Positions 20,201 through 35,206 of a stretch of DNA of 64,000 nt are shown here, piece by piece. Positions within the stretch are counted from its first letter, which is position 1; each line of letters starts with the position of its first letter. A model generated the notes under the pieces. The model saw only the letters and a program-made list of their open reading frames with translations. It was not told where the DNA came from and did no database searches. The stretch spans positions 1,032,142 to 1,096,141 of the forward strand of contig CM046846.1 of the NCBI GenBank assembly GCA_025618425.1. Direction: 5' to 3'. Source of the stretch: Heliocidaris tuberculata (taxonomy: Eukaryota; Echinodermata; Echinoidea; Camarodonta; Echinometridae). The translations under genes and the position numbers were made by a program.

Positions 20201-23200
20201 TTATTAGCAGGAGAAAGAATGAATAACTAACCTGCATACAATGGTGTTAAATTCATTGCTGTTACACCACCGATTGAATTCATCCGATTGAAAAGGAAGG
20301 CTTGATGACTTGAATCTTTACCTGTTCATGGAGAAAAAACATTACAGAAAACTAAGAAAGGCCAGAAAATTCTGATATTTCCAGAAAAAAAGAATATAAA
20401 CAAAGTCCAATTTAAATGAAAGCCAACCAACATAGTGATTTAAAGGTATGCTTTATTGAAGCATCTGATAGTGTGATATCTTTGCCACGTTTTTTTTTTT
20501 TTTTTAAATACATGAAACCTTGGTAAATCATATTTACAACATTTAAATGAATGCAACCTAATGTTCTGTATCAACAAGCATACCCCACACCATACCATTT
20601 GTATGTTACCATTAAACTATGACATCGTACAAACGGGAGATGATATTCTGCTCACATACTTGCATTAAAGATCCCTCGCAAGAGTTCTTTTGTTCTTGGT
20701 AGCCCACATGAGCGGTGGAACTGAGCCCTCGACAAAGAGTCTACATTGATGGACAGAATTGACAAGGGATGCCAATCCTTCTGCTTCTCTTTCTGTCAAA
20801 ACAGATGGATAAATCATCACATACAGTAGAAATTATTCCACTTTCATTTAAATGAAATGATTAAAAAATTATGGTGACCCGACATTTGATCTGGCAACAA
20901 TCACTCCGGGCTTCACTTTGTCGAAGATATAGGGTTAGGTTTTGGGACATTAGCATGTATTCTCAAAAGTGGCCTAAGTTAAGCCTGGCTTAACTTAGGC
21001 CACTGATTTATGGAAGGCCATTTGCCACACCCTAAGTCCCGTAGAAATTACTATATTTATGTAACAAAATAATGAAACAAAATTGTTTTCTGGCATGAAA
21101 TGAGCATCAGAAATCAATTCTATCATGTCGGTTTTTGTATTTGTATCTAGTCCCACAACTATGGTGACTTTGTAGGATTAAAACAGGGTGACATTTGGCT
21201 CTCCGTAATTCGGTGGCCTAAATCTACACACTTAGGCGGGGGCTTATAGGTTAGGTGCCTTTCGAGAATACGGGCCTTAGGGTAACAGTTGGATCTCAGG
21301 TTAAGGCTCATAGGATTAGGGTTATGTCCAGTGTTTGGTGCAGGTTGAAGTTAGGAATTTGGTTAGTGTAGAGCAGGGCCCCATTTCATAAAACTTGTTA
21401 TCAATAACAAGTAACAATAACAGTTATACGTTACTGAAATACTTGCATCTGATTGGCTGAGAGCAAATTTGTCATAGACTTGTGGAAGTTGTTACTGATA
21501 ACAAGTTTCATGAAACAGGGTCAAGGTGTTCTAGAACCAACATTTGATACCATCGTTCGCTCTCATTAATGACCTGGTGGCAGCGGTGGGATTTGAACCC
21601 ATGCCATCAAAATAACTGGTAACTTAAAATTGTTGCAGCAGTCATTGATGTCGAGGATCCTGTGGTTTCTATCATATTAATGGCGCTACAGAAATTCTCC
21701 TTCCGTGAAAACTGGGCACTTGAACATAGAAGGAAGTAATATGAAATAGATCAAAGCTACAATAATCTCTCCATTTCTTTATGTCAAAGAAATGAACAGT
21801 GATTTTATTATAGGTTTACGCTAAAAAGCACATTTTTGTATATGAAATGGCATCGCTATTAAGTCCTAAGCAATCATCAACCTTGAATAAAATATATTCT
21901 TAATAGTGTGCTTTTCCTTTTACATCAATGATGTGGTAAATACTGGTATTTCAATATATTGCACAAAAGTTAGAACAGGCTGCTACTTAATAGCCCCCCC
22001 CCCCCCCCCCCATTAAAAAAGGGTTAAATGAAGTTACTATTATGAATGCTTCTTTTCCTTTAACATAATACATAATCCACAATCACAGCCTACCTTCTGA
22101 TTCTTGATAAAGGGTCCAGGAAAGATGATTGTATAGTTACCTTTTCATTGAAGATTCTCCTTTGTTTGACAATAGACTTCATGTTAGGGAGAAACTGAGT
22201 TCGGTAGTTGTGGTGAATCTTGGAGCTGCTTCGAACAAAGAGGCATAGAATAAAATGTGTAAGTTGCAATTATGACAGAAAGGGAGAATGATTTATTGCG
22301 ACTACCTGCATATATTTCATATTACCCAAAGGGTAGTCAAAGACATATCAAGGCATTCACAGTGATGTAAAAGTAAGTTCTATAATAATCATTAAGAGAA
22401 TAAGCAGTGAAGTATGGAGGTACCATCTCTTTGCCTTACTCTAATTCTGTTCTTTTCATATTTAACTTTATTCAAATATGAATCAATCTATTTGGTTAGA
22501 AACCTTCACTGAGGAATGATTTAATTGTCAGCAAAGCTATTCATCTGTTTGACATTTTAGGTACCACGTCTTTCATGCGTTTAATATAGTAGATCCTCTA
22601 AACAAATTCCTTAGATCTCCTATTAAAGTTCTTACCCATCTTCTGTATCTATTCTACACAAGATATCTGCATACTGGGTTGGGAATGGTATGTTGATAGG
22701 TTTGGTCACATGACTCCATGCCGAGTACTGATTGGTGTAATTCTTCATGGCATCACTTGTGAGGCCCCCATTTCGTTCAAAGTACCAGTCTATGCGGAAG
22801 TCTCCTGGGCAACTGACTGTCAGGGTTCTGAAAGTAGAAAACAAACAAATCCTAAAACACTTCATGTCACATGCTTGGAACTACCATAAGAGGCAATTCA
22901 TTAATCTGCCTCTGTATACCTTGACTGAATATTTGACTGAAAGTAAAGTGAATGAACATATATACCCCATTATTACCATGTAACAGCTATCTATCATTCT
23001 ACTTTTACAACTTGGCTTGGCTGATGCACTTTCCACTTCTTCAAATCAACTCGAAAATCCACTTATTCAAAACTTTGAAGAAGTAGACAGCAAGTAAATG
23101 TATTTCAAACAATTTTCATATATGCATTATGAAATTTTAGTCTTCACAAATCACAGCACCTCTGAATAGCTTAGGATTCAATGGATGCATGCTTTATATA

Positions 23201-23691
23201 TAGGATGGGATTGGAACAATAAATCTGTACATTCAGTATAATGTAAATTTAATTGAATATATCAACAAGTCCTCCATTTTTCTTATAATGTAACACACAA
23301 TAATGCTCCACATCACCTGTTGTGCCTATGATATTGAGTGTAGGTGGGACTATGTCTGCAATCCCAGTCAAAATGACGACACAGAGACGGTGGTGCTTCC
23401 ACCTCAGCTATAGAACAACGGCTATCACTCAGAGAAGAAAGATCCTCTGTAAAGAGACTTGGCTGAAGATTCCTCAGCAGTCTTTGTCTTGTGTCTTCTG
23501 ACCAATACGACTGAATGAGATTTGCTCTCTTGAGAAGCACCGGGTCTGTGACTGAAACAAAAGGGATAACCAGAAGAAGAACAATACATGGATTGTATTA
23601 TCATCATATTATTAAGACCATGGGCGGAAATCCAGGGGGGAACAGGGGAACAAAATGTGATAACCTTCTTCTTCTTTTTTTTTTTTTTTTT

Positions 23692-23722
<31 letters not shown>

Positions 23723-24547
23723 TTGTCAGAATTTTTTTCAGACATTTCGAACATGTACAAAAGTCAAATCATGTGGTGACCCCCCCCCCCCCCCCCAGTC
23801 AGTATTCAAGAATAATTATGTTGACATGATAACTGACTGTACACCTTACTCTAGTATAGTGTATATTTTTAGTACTGCAATAGGAGAGAGCAGCAATTGT
23901 GAAACCCTGGAAACATTTAAAAATTTGCAATCTTCATAATCTTCATTCTTTGATTATTATGAGAGTTAATACTGAAAGATCAATTTCTGTCCAAGAATTA
24001 AATAAAACTCATTTCATAAACTTAAAAAATATGCCGACTTTATGGCATTTTAAAATTATGATTATTAATAACACTGTACTGCTTAATTTCAATTTACCTG
24101 GCTTTTCTGATAGTTTTCAGGTAAATTGAATCGATCAGTGATGACAACTATAAGTCATGAACAATAGTAATTGTTCAAAAAAAGTTGCTGGGTATGCTTA
24201 CCATTCTTCTCCAGATCAGATTTAGATGCATCATTTCCAACTTGTACTTTTCCATGTTTCAAGGCATCCAACTTGGCTAGAAAGCCACCTTTTGCATGTC
24301 TTGTCTTCTGTCTCCTTCCGTATGTCCCATTACTTTGATTCCTGACATGATGTTCTCGCTTGGTATCAAGTAGAATGGCATCATTGAAAGCAATCTGGTT
24401 CTGCGCTAGCTGTGATCGACTTAGGTAGATGGTGATGTTGTTGGCTGGTTTGAAAGCTACAAATACCCATAGGACGAGCTGCAGCATCAAGACTAGAAGA
24501 ATCGCTACCAGGATTTGGTGCCGCGATGGCAAGCACCTGAACTTCAT
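11235..24547 (-). CDS. sulfatase-like (DUF229-type) type II membrane protein, 17 exons
   Basis: Exons in gene order: 24202-24547, 23317-23551, 22636-22827, 22141-22228, 20660-20792, 20232-20321, 19392-19440, 18765-18879, 17539-17607, 16663-16799, 15900-15987, 14869-15036, 14040-14155, 13559-13619, 13172-13255, 12474-12674, 11235-11336. All borders are GT-AG, phases agree, and the sum is 2274 nt (757 aa). Residues 11-32 form one hydrophobic anchor after a short basic N terminus, so a lumenal/extracellular catalytic domain is expected, with N-glycosylation sites (NIT at 37). Alkaline-phosphatase/sulfatase-fold marks: VDSLSRAQFHR (D305), GGVTAMNLTPLYAG (T352), GYLTSFAMD (395-403), FGDHGDR (D519, H520), and a Cys-rich end (YEECL...FCICKQF). 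These match Pfam DUF229 proteins; substrate unknown. Exon 4's acceptor has two candidate AGs (22228 or 22225). Confidence 0.85.
11893..11945 (-). repeat. tRNA-Leu-like fragment (SINE-type)
   Basis: The plus strand reads GGTGGCAGCGGTGGGATACA, the reverse complement of a tRNA 3' half; a B-box-like pattern (GGTTTGTATCCC) is read on minus. A better preserved sister is at 21573-21660. No complete cloverleaf, so I call it a SINE or tRNA relic. Confidence 0.5.
11950..12195. repeat. foldback with CCAAAGGTTCATAATT subrepeats
   Basis: Several short direct copies of a CCAAAGGTTCATAATTC-type word on the left are mirrored by CTTCAGAATTATGAACC-type words on the right, making a hairpin-prone element built from ~18-nt subrepeats. 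In intron 16 or flanking sequence of the sulfatase-like gene. Confidence 0.65.
14869..15036 (-). CDS. metal-binding exon 12 of the sulfatase-like gene
   Basis: Encodes FLFGDHGDRYHG followed by SYMEILLPFLAIILP. The D-H-G triad is the conserved second metal-ligand motif of the alkaline phosphatase superfamily, and the hydrophobic segment after it matches the family's core strand. The exon acceptor lies about 15 nt from the end of a family A MITE (15051-15427). Confidence 0.8.
15051..15427. mobile_element. MITE family A, copy 3
   Basis: Contains GAGTTCTGGTCATGAGATTG at the left and CTCAACCGTCTCTTTAA at the right. The first ~15 nt of the left terminus are missing or altered exactly where the acceptor of exon 12 of the sulfatase-like gene begins. 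Confidence 0.85.
15740..15870. repeat. SINE tail-like fragment
   Basis: The words GGTAATAATGCTGTAAGCGC and GTGCTATATAAG followed by a TTATTATCATTATTATTATT tail resemble the 3' part of the tRNA-derived SINE at 60296-60540. The head is not recognisable. Confidence 0.5.
17050..17432. mobile_element. MITE family A, copy 4 (reverse)
   Basis: Bounded by TTAA at both ends: starts TTAAAGGGAAGGTTGAGTTC, ends CCAGAACTCAACTTTATCC then TTAA. One of the best preserved copies. In an intron of the sulfatase-like gene. Confidence 0.88.
20232..20792 (-). CDS. catalytic-core exons 5 and 6 of the sulfatase-like gene
   Basis: Exon 5 (20660-20792) encodes INVDSLSRAQFHR and LPRTKELL, the usual start of the DUF229 core, where Asp is expected to bind metal. 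Exon 6 (20232-20321) encodes NSIGGVTAMNLTPLYAG, aligned by me with the family pattern G-x-x-T-x-x-N-L-x-x-L-x-x-G, making T352 the likely nucleophile position. There is no Cys-x-Pro-x-Arg motif, so this is not a classical formylglycine sulfatase. The family assignment is from memory of motifs; catalytic activity is inferred. Confidence 0.7.
20868..21660. repeat. composite old repeat with nested MITEs and a tRNA-Leu-like piece
   Basis: Shares words with 12230-12425, 33545-33615 and 47735-48215 (for example TTGAAGTTAGGAATTTGGTTA and GGAGCAAATGT-type segments). Inside are a MITE at about 20955-21270 with ends like GTATTCTCAAAAGTGGCCTA, a hairpin MITE at 21376-21522 (ATTTCATAAAACTTGTTATC mirrored by GATAACAAGTTTCATGAAAC), and at 21573-21660 a degenerate reverse tRNA-Leu (GGTGGCAGCGGTGGGATTTG). 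Intron of the sulfatase-like gene. Confidence 0.6.
23675..23796. repeat. T, G and C homopolymer tracts
   Basis: About 27 T, then about 21 G (to 23722), then a C run near 23781-23796. In the first third of the sulfatase-like gene. The poly-Gly and poly-Phe frames across it are artefacts. Confidence 0.85.
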
Positions 24548-24779
24548 TGTCCTGTTAGTTAACGTCGTTACTTACTTGGGTGCATGATGTTAAAATCTAG
24601 CTCTTTCAGTACAATAGTCTATTCTCTTCAAGATGGCCATTAACATAGAGAAAACAAAATGGCAATGTTTGACATCAACAAGCAGGTGTTGTCCTTGATA
24701 TCATGTTGCTTCTGAGGGAAGACCAAACCAGCAACAAGGAAGAATATTTCCAGTTCATTAAAAAAAACAAAAAAACTTG

Positions 24780-25030
24780 ATGACTTCAATAACAATGATC
24801 ATGATTGATGATGAAAATTATAATAGTTAGGATTGTGATGATGATAATGATGATAGTTATGATGATGATGATGATAAAATGCATAAAAATATTAATAATA
24901 TTAATAACATTAATACTACTATACTACTACTAACAATAATAATGATAACACTGATGATCATGATAATAAAAACAATGATGAAAATAAATGTTTAATATTA
25001 ATAGTAATAACATAATCATACAAAAAATAT
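24780..25030. repeat. GAT/AAT-rich simple repeat
   Basis: Degenerate (GAT)n and (AAT)n sequence upstream of the first coding exon of the sulfatase-like gene. Confidence 0.7.
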
Positions 25031-25120
25031 AGAAGTAACAGAATAAGCATCCATTTATCATGTTATGTCCACACTTATTTCAAATAACCTAGTACATATA
25101 TATGTGCACTATAATGCTAA

Positions 25121-25510
25121 ATCAAAGATAAAGTTGGGTTCTGGTCATGTGATTACAGTGTGAAAGAAACTATCCAGAAGCAACTTGAAAAGGTTGATCA
25201 TGTCTACATGCATAGAATTAGAGTATCTGTGAAGTTTTTAAATCATCAAAATGATAAGAAATTGACCCAATCTCTCTGAAAAGCACATGCTCTGCACACA
25301 GAAATGGGTATATTGTACATCATATGGCCCGAACACTGCAGCTATTTCTTGTCATATTTCAAATATGAGGGCATTTGAAAAGCAATCCTTTTCAGGGGAC
25401 ATTTCTACTATGTTGTTCTTCCAAACTGACATAAAACTTTAAAAAAGGAATGAGAAAGCTCACACACAAATTATTTTTCACCTTTCCGGCCCAGAACTCA
25501 ACTTTCTCAG
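25121..25510. mobile_element. MITE family A, copy 5
   Basis: Forward copy beginning AAAGATAAAGTTGGGTTCTG and ending CCCAGAACTCAACTTTCTC; termini slightly decayed, TTAA not intact. Between the sulfatase-like gene and the inhibitor gene. Confidence 0.82.
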
Positions 25511-28330
25511 TCAATAATACAATTCAAATGTCTATTACATGATTGCAATGACACATCAAACTTTCAAAGTGCATTTTTCAGATTTAGATCATTGAGAAAC
25601 AACTCCATGGTTCAGAATTCAGAATAACTATAACGCTACCACTACCAGTACAGTACCATCACCTGTTGGGCGATGGCATGGGCCATGGCAAAGGCACAAA
25701 GTCAAAAGGCCAAAGGAATCTGCAACAACTACTAATGTCTTTGTCTATACATGTACTCTATGATCTTACCATTTCGTCTGCCACGCATACTCAACTGCAA
25801 CTAACTCTGCATCAAGTTCAAAACTGCAAACAATTTAATCCCAGTCTAATGTGCGATACATGCACCCCTCATCCATATTATTATTCGCAGAGCCGCTCAC
25901 ATCATGAAGTACGATTACGTAATAAACGCGGAAGTGAGGTTGTGTAGGGGAAGCGTGGAAGGTCGGTCATACCAAGGAGTTATCACAGAATAACTCCTTG
26001 GTCATACATATAGCTCCAATACACGCGCGCAAAGTAGATTTAAGTAAACAAACACTGCAGAACACGGCACTGATTCTACGATTGCTATTCGAGGGTATTC
26101 GAGAAGGTTGGAGATGTGAGTATAGTGTATCAGTATTTGATTATACCATTCCATTTTGTTACGGTGGTCGAGATATACTAGTATATGTATGACGACGTCC
26201 GTTTTTCACAACATATAAAATATTTTGATGTTTTTACTTGACATTCGTTACTCCACAAACTGGCTGAGCTGAGTGATTGGCTTGATCGCCTGATCGAGAT
26301 GCGAGCCGGCCCCGCTCCTGGCCTGACCCGCTAGTGGCATGGGGGTCCGAGGTGTAAGCAAAATTAAAGACTGTGTCTTTAGTTGATGTTGATGTTGTTG
26401 TCGTTATTGTTGGTGTAAGGTTGTGTTGGTGTTGGCGTTATGGTTGTTTTGTTTTTGTTTTTGTTTTTTAGAAGAAATGTTATATCACCAGAATATAATC
26501 TCAACTTTGCAATGACAATGGGTCAATGGCAATGCCAGTACGTGGAGCTTATATACATTAATTTGTCTAATAATGTAATCATTGTTCAAAATGTCAAATA
26601 ATTCAGTAATTATGACTGTCTCACTTTTTTTGTTTCACTTATGTAATATTCCATATTCAGTTTTCCTGCCTTTCTTGACTGATTTTACTATGCATGTCAT
26701 TTTTAGTATTAAAAAATAGTTTTTTAATGTTATTTATATTGTTTGATATGTACGTAACATATGTTGTGTGAGGTACTAAAATTACATGCATTCTTAGATG
26801 GCAACAAGTAGACAAAAATAGCTGTCTGGCATGGGGGAATTCTTGAATAAAAATGACATTAGTGAATGTAAACATGTACATGTAGTTAGTAGTTTCACCC
26901 TTTTTTAAACAATGATATTCAAAATATCCTTTATTTCATGATCTTTTCCTTATGAATTATCCCTTGTTGGATAGAGAGAGGTATATGGTATTTGAGAATC
27001 AATGAAATATCAAATTGCAAAGTGGGAAAATTATGGGAGGTACCAAGGCAATTTTAGAACAAACATTTTTGTAGAGTCACTTTCTATTTCTAGTTAAATT
27101 GATCTTTCGGGGTTCCCCAACCATAAGAATATACATGTAATTTGCTCCTAATCAAATTTTTAATCATTCCACCCCATTAAGTGAAAGTCAGAAGGCTATT
27201 TTGAAGCTGATTCACTTCAGACAAGTTGATCAGAAAAGAGGTCGTCTCTGCAATTTGCATCCACAAAAGCAGAAAATGCAGGCGGATATGCATGATAGAT
27301 CATCTGTTACAGGAGATCAATCATTGAAATCTAAGCCATGATTTAGAAGCACTGCTTTTGAAGGACGAGCAATAATCCAAAGGAAGGGGCAGTTTTCAAA
27401 CTTATCTGATAATCATTGACCTTGCAACATGGCCTTGATAGAGTTGATTTATTTAGTCAGGCAAAAAAATGCCAAAAAGAAAAGAAAATAGGTGATTGAA
27501 ATCATGTTGTTGTTGTTGGGTTTTTTTTGTTTTTTGTTTGTTTTTTTTTAGAGAGAGAGAGAGACAGATATCTTCATTTATTCATTTGTTAATTATTTTT
27601 ATTTATATTGCTGGTTTAAATTGTGAATTGAAAAACAGAAATCACAAACCCTGGTTGGTGTCAGGCAAGCTCTTTCTTCACCACTCCTCTTTATAATAAG
27701 GAATCAAGAAACTTTGGCTAAAAAAGGCAAATGGAGTCAGTTGAATAGTGGCATCAGAATATTAGATGGACAATTTAGTATTATGTTTCATCACTTTGTT
27801 AAGACAATGAATTGACAATCCAGGAACTAGACATTTTCCCCAAAGAAAGGGAAAATTGCAGATACTTGATTCTATAGCCTGAAGCTTCTAATTGGCGCAA
27901 GTGTGAAAAAAAAAAAAATTCACATTGCAACACCGGGTTCTAGCATTATGGTGTGTGTGTGTAGGCCTGCATGGGGGGGTATTGTTAAAAAGTGAACAGA
28001 CCTCGGGCCAGTAACATAAAGAGATACAATCAATCTTATCAATTGTAACTCTTAAGTACATGGTTTACCATGGACTTACGATTGATATCAATTGTAAGAT
28101 TGATTTATCTCTTTATGTTACAGGCCCCTGGGGTGATAATAGTCAAAACTGACTGATTGCCATAAAACACTAATCAACAACAACGGTCCAAAATTGTCTA
28201 CCAATTTCATATTTTTTGTTGCAAATTTTTCTCAAGAGGTTTTTTTTTTTTTTAATAGTTTAGTTTAATTTCATAATTTCCCATACATTTTATGTGGATG
28301 TTTCATCATCTAGGGAAAAAAAATAGTACC
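25511..28330. other. head-to-head intergenic region, no exon seen
   Basis: Separates the start of the sulfatase-like gene from the inhibitor gene. A slightly GC-richer patch with CpGs (25870-26110) and another (26265-26350) could be promoter or repeat; neither matches anything I recognise. There is a GA/T low-complexity tract at 27515-27565 and a 123-bp hairpin MITE at 28005-28127 (ATCAATCTTA mirrored by TAAGATTGAT). Confidence 0.4.
25972..26001. repeat. 12-bp-arm hairpin flanked by 7-bp direct repeats
   Basis: Arms CCAAGGAGTTAT and ATAACTCCTTGG surround the loop CACAGA. The core 25973-26000 lies exactly between two copies of GTCATAC (25966-25972 and 26001-26007). The flanks look like a target duplication around a 28-bp hairpin. 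Confidence 0.8.
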
Positions 28331-28331
28331 T

Positions 28332-28990
28332 TTAACCCTTTCAGAACAGGAATTATTCAAAGGCTAAATTGATCAGTTTGTTCTTTAAATTGGCAACAAT
28401 AATATTTTTCTTTTAGTGCTACAAGGTTCTAATAAGGTGTAATGTCTGTGAAGTCAATGTTCATGGTTACAAACTTTGTCGAAAAGTTGAAAAAAATTGG
28501 CATTGTTGATAAAAAAAAACAAACAATGATTTTGAACCTCTCAATTTGTTGCCAATTTAAGGATTTTAAAGCTTATTCTCGTTTTTAGAATTCCTGGCAT
28601 CAAACACATTATGCAACAAAAATGGACATACATGTAGTTTGGGCAGGAATAATTGCTCTTTCTCTTCAGGCATCTTGTATATTTTTTTTGAGCTCTGAAT
28701 CAGAAGTTATTGAGCCAATTAAACCATAAAATGTGGTCAGTAGACCTGTTCACAAAGTTATTCAAATTTTTGAATGTTTCTTTCCTTGGGACCTAGTAAC
28801 GAGGTATTCCATTAACCTGTTATTAACGAAGGAACTGCTTGGAATCCAGTTTGCATACATTATTTGTTGCTATACTGTCTAACAAGCCTCTGACAAGCTT
28901 TCAGGTTGTCAAGAGCAACCTTTGTTTTAAAAGTATGCATAAAATTTGAATATATTTGTGAACAGGTCTATTGTCTCAAATGGACAGCAT
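28332..28990. mobile_element. MITE family B, copy 1, interrupted by family F
   Basis: Starts TTAACCCTTTCAGAACAGGA; the body matches copies at 29523, 32666 and 48851. Near its 3' end it is split by the 230-bp element at 28741-28970, after which the family B tail (TTGTCTCAAATGG) resumes. Confidence 0.8.
28741..28970. mobile_element. MITE family F with perfect 16-bp ends, nested
   Basis: TAGACCTGTTCACAAA at the left and its exact complement TTTGTGAACAGGTCTA at the right. The ends begin and finish with TA, compatible with a mariner-type TA target. Inserted in family B copy 1. Confidence 0.85.
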
Positions 28991-29298
28991 GAGTCACAAG
29001 ACACATACATTGTATCTGGTCATACATGTAGCCCTACATATATATCACTTTCAGTTTCTCTTTGTCCAGTGATACTAACATCACATGTTACATGATAAAC
29101 AATTAAACTGTTGACAGCACCCTGTTCCAGGTTTGTGGAATGTATGGTTAGAGGACTATGTGTACATACCGGTACATGTATTGTATGAAGTCAATCATTA
29201 AACAGATAAGTGGACTCCGTATTAATGGATGACTATTTAAAGCTCTTATCTTTTCATATTGAATTAATTAGACCTGCAATAAAGATATTTCCTCAATC

Positions 29299-29471
29299 TC
29301 TCTCTCTCTCTCTCTCTCTCTCTGTCCTTCTCCCTTTTTTCTCATTCCCTTTGAATATCTCTTTCTATCTCTTTCCCTCACCTGTTCTCACTCACTTTAT
29401 CCCTCTCTCCCTCTTTATTTATCCCTCTCCCCCTCTTTATCCCTCTCCATTCTCTCTCTCTCTCTCTCTCT

Positions 29472-29502
<31 letters not shown>

Positions 29503-29503
29503 A
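29299..29503. repeat. CT microsatellite
   Basis: Two (CT)n blocks with an imperfect CCCTCTC stretch between them. The open frame across it is repeat translation, not a gene. Confidence 0.9.
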
Positions 29504-29522
29504 CTGTTTTGAATTGGGCTAA

Positions 29523-29943
29523 TTAACCCTTTCAGGACAGGAATGATTTAAGGGCTAAATGGATTACATTTTGTTCTTCAAATTGGCAACAATAACATTT
29601 TTCAATTACGCCTACATGCATGGTTCTAATAAAATGTAATGTCTTTGAAAACAACATACATGGCTAAAATTTTGTCAAAAAGTTAAAAAATTGCCAATTT
29701 TGACAAAAACAAAGATTTTGAACCTCTTAATGTGTTGCCAATTTAAGGATTTTTAAGCTTATTCTCCTTTTTAAAATTCCTGGCATCAAATACAATATGG
29801 TCATGCAACAAAATGCACCCAGTGTGTGCAGAAATTTTTGTTCTTTCTACTAATGCATCTGGTATATTTTTTAGAGCGCTGAATCAAAAGTTTGAGCCAA
29901 ACAACAAAATGTGGTCAATATTGTACTTGTGTCGAAAGGGTAA
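29523..29943. mobile_element. MITE family B, copy 2
   Basis: Starts TTAACCCTTTCAGGACAGGA and ends GTGTCGAAAGGGTAA, one T short of the full terminus. Same orientation as all other B copies. Confidence 0.85.
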
Positions 29944-30579
29944 AGTATACATTCACAAGCAACAAAGCAATTGAAAAATCATCCGCCAACATAATTCAGA
30001 GAATTTTGTTTATTTGTGTAGCTGACTAGCTGCCTTTGTGTGTTATAATAGTTGTGAATTCATGAAGCATACATGTATACATAATAGGTATACATGTCAT
30101 ATGCACAATGATTTTGTTATCATGCTTATTGAATTATGTTTGGCACAGATTTTTAGGATGGTACACTGCCAAATGAAATTCATTGGAGCTACATATACAA
30201 AAATATTGGGAAATGAAAGCTAATTTAGTTCATTGCAGCCAGGTGTTTATGAATGATATACAACTGTATTTCACCTTTTATTTACTTATTACTTCACTCC
30301 GGAATAAACTTGCAGCTGTTTTTATTGTAGTTATCTTGCCTTTATCAACAAAGTCAAAGAATTTTATCAAATTAATTTTTGGACTTACCAACAGTGTACA
30401 CAGACGTTTACAATGAGCAAACTTTCCAAAAATGCATTTTAAATCCTCCCATTATGCTTCTTTTCATTTCCCACACTTCACTGCCCCAGGACTGTAGTTA
30501 AAACCTACTCAACTATTGAATTTATCTGCCTTTTATTGCTTTATTCCAGTAGTGCACGTGATTTAGAGCCATAAACCAG

Positions 30580-34089
<3,510 letters not shown>

Positions 34090-34956
34090 ATCTGCATGTC
34101 AGCCCTCGTCACCTCATTCCATTCACCTGATAATTTTTACCAATAGATCATACTCTTATGAAGTGGGATGTGGATATGGACAATACACGAATATCACTCT
34201 GTAATAATAAGAATAAGAACTATGATAAGAAGACATTTTGCATGCACTTAAAAAAACAGAGGAATGAATGTCTATATAGAAATTACTTCATTATCTAAAA
34301 AATAGTATTACATTATTTTCTTTTCAGAGTTGCACAAAGTGATTTTTTTTTTTGTTAGTTTGTTTATTGCTGTTTATTTTTGCAGCAAGTCAGTGAATGC
34401 AAATAACCTCTTGTGGAACAAGCATTTTTTTTTTTTAAATTCCTGAATATTAGAATGATTTCTATAACCCTATTTCTTTCTGATGAGGGCAGCTATTACT
34501 TTGCCCACAGACTTCTATCATTTGTTATATGATGTGCTAGCATATGGTAGGGTATACAGTCACAAAATATATATTCTCTGTCAGTTATTTGTGCTAAGAT
34601 TGTGTATGATATGATGTTAAGATAGCTAGGATATACCATGAACTGGTGTTTTCTTCAGATATATTTGTTGAAATGTCAGTTTATTGATTTATATCTCTTT
34701 ATGCTCAGGCTATTATTTGCTATCTTGAATGTTGGGGAAATTGATAAGGAGTGTATCATTTAAAAATGAGATCTCAGAGATTTAATTCTTTTGTAATAAC
34801 CAAAAATTTTCTTTCCTAACAGTACTAGAAAGTAGAAATTGTTATATTGACAAAATACATGCATCCTTGATTATATTAGATTCAAGTATAAATCATTACA
34901 TTTGTGCCTCACAGGACTGTCACTGACCGAAATGTGAAAATCCTTAATATACATTG

Positions 34957-34962
34957 AATAAA
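34957..34962 (+). terminator. candidate poly(A) signal of the inhibitor gene
   Basis: AATAAA ~870 nt after the stop; another at 35201-35206. The sequence in between is AT-rich and free of transposons, consistent with a 3' UTR. Confidence 0.35.
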
Positions 34963-35206
34963 TTTAAGTCATAAATCAATTTGGTACATCAGGTATACTG
35001 TGATTAACTTCTAGGAACGTGAAAAATGTGATTTTTATACAATATTAAAATTTGATTACTTTACATTTTATGGTCTGGACAGTAGTCATGTAAATTCATG
35101 TATGTTGTTTGGTTGGATGTTCCCCTGAGGTAAAGAGTTCATTTTAAGTATTTTTTACCCTAGAAACATTATTTCATAGGAAAATTCAAAATTCCATTAT
35201 AATAAA

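Noticed and set aside
21573..21660. tRNA-Leu gene
   Set aside because: Only the 3' half matches; the anticodon region and A box are degraded and the piece lies in a composite repeat.
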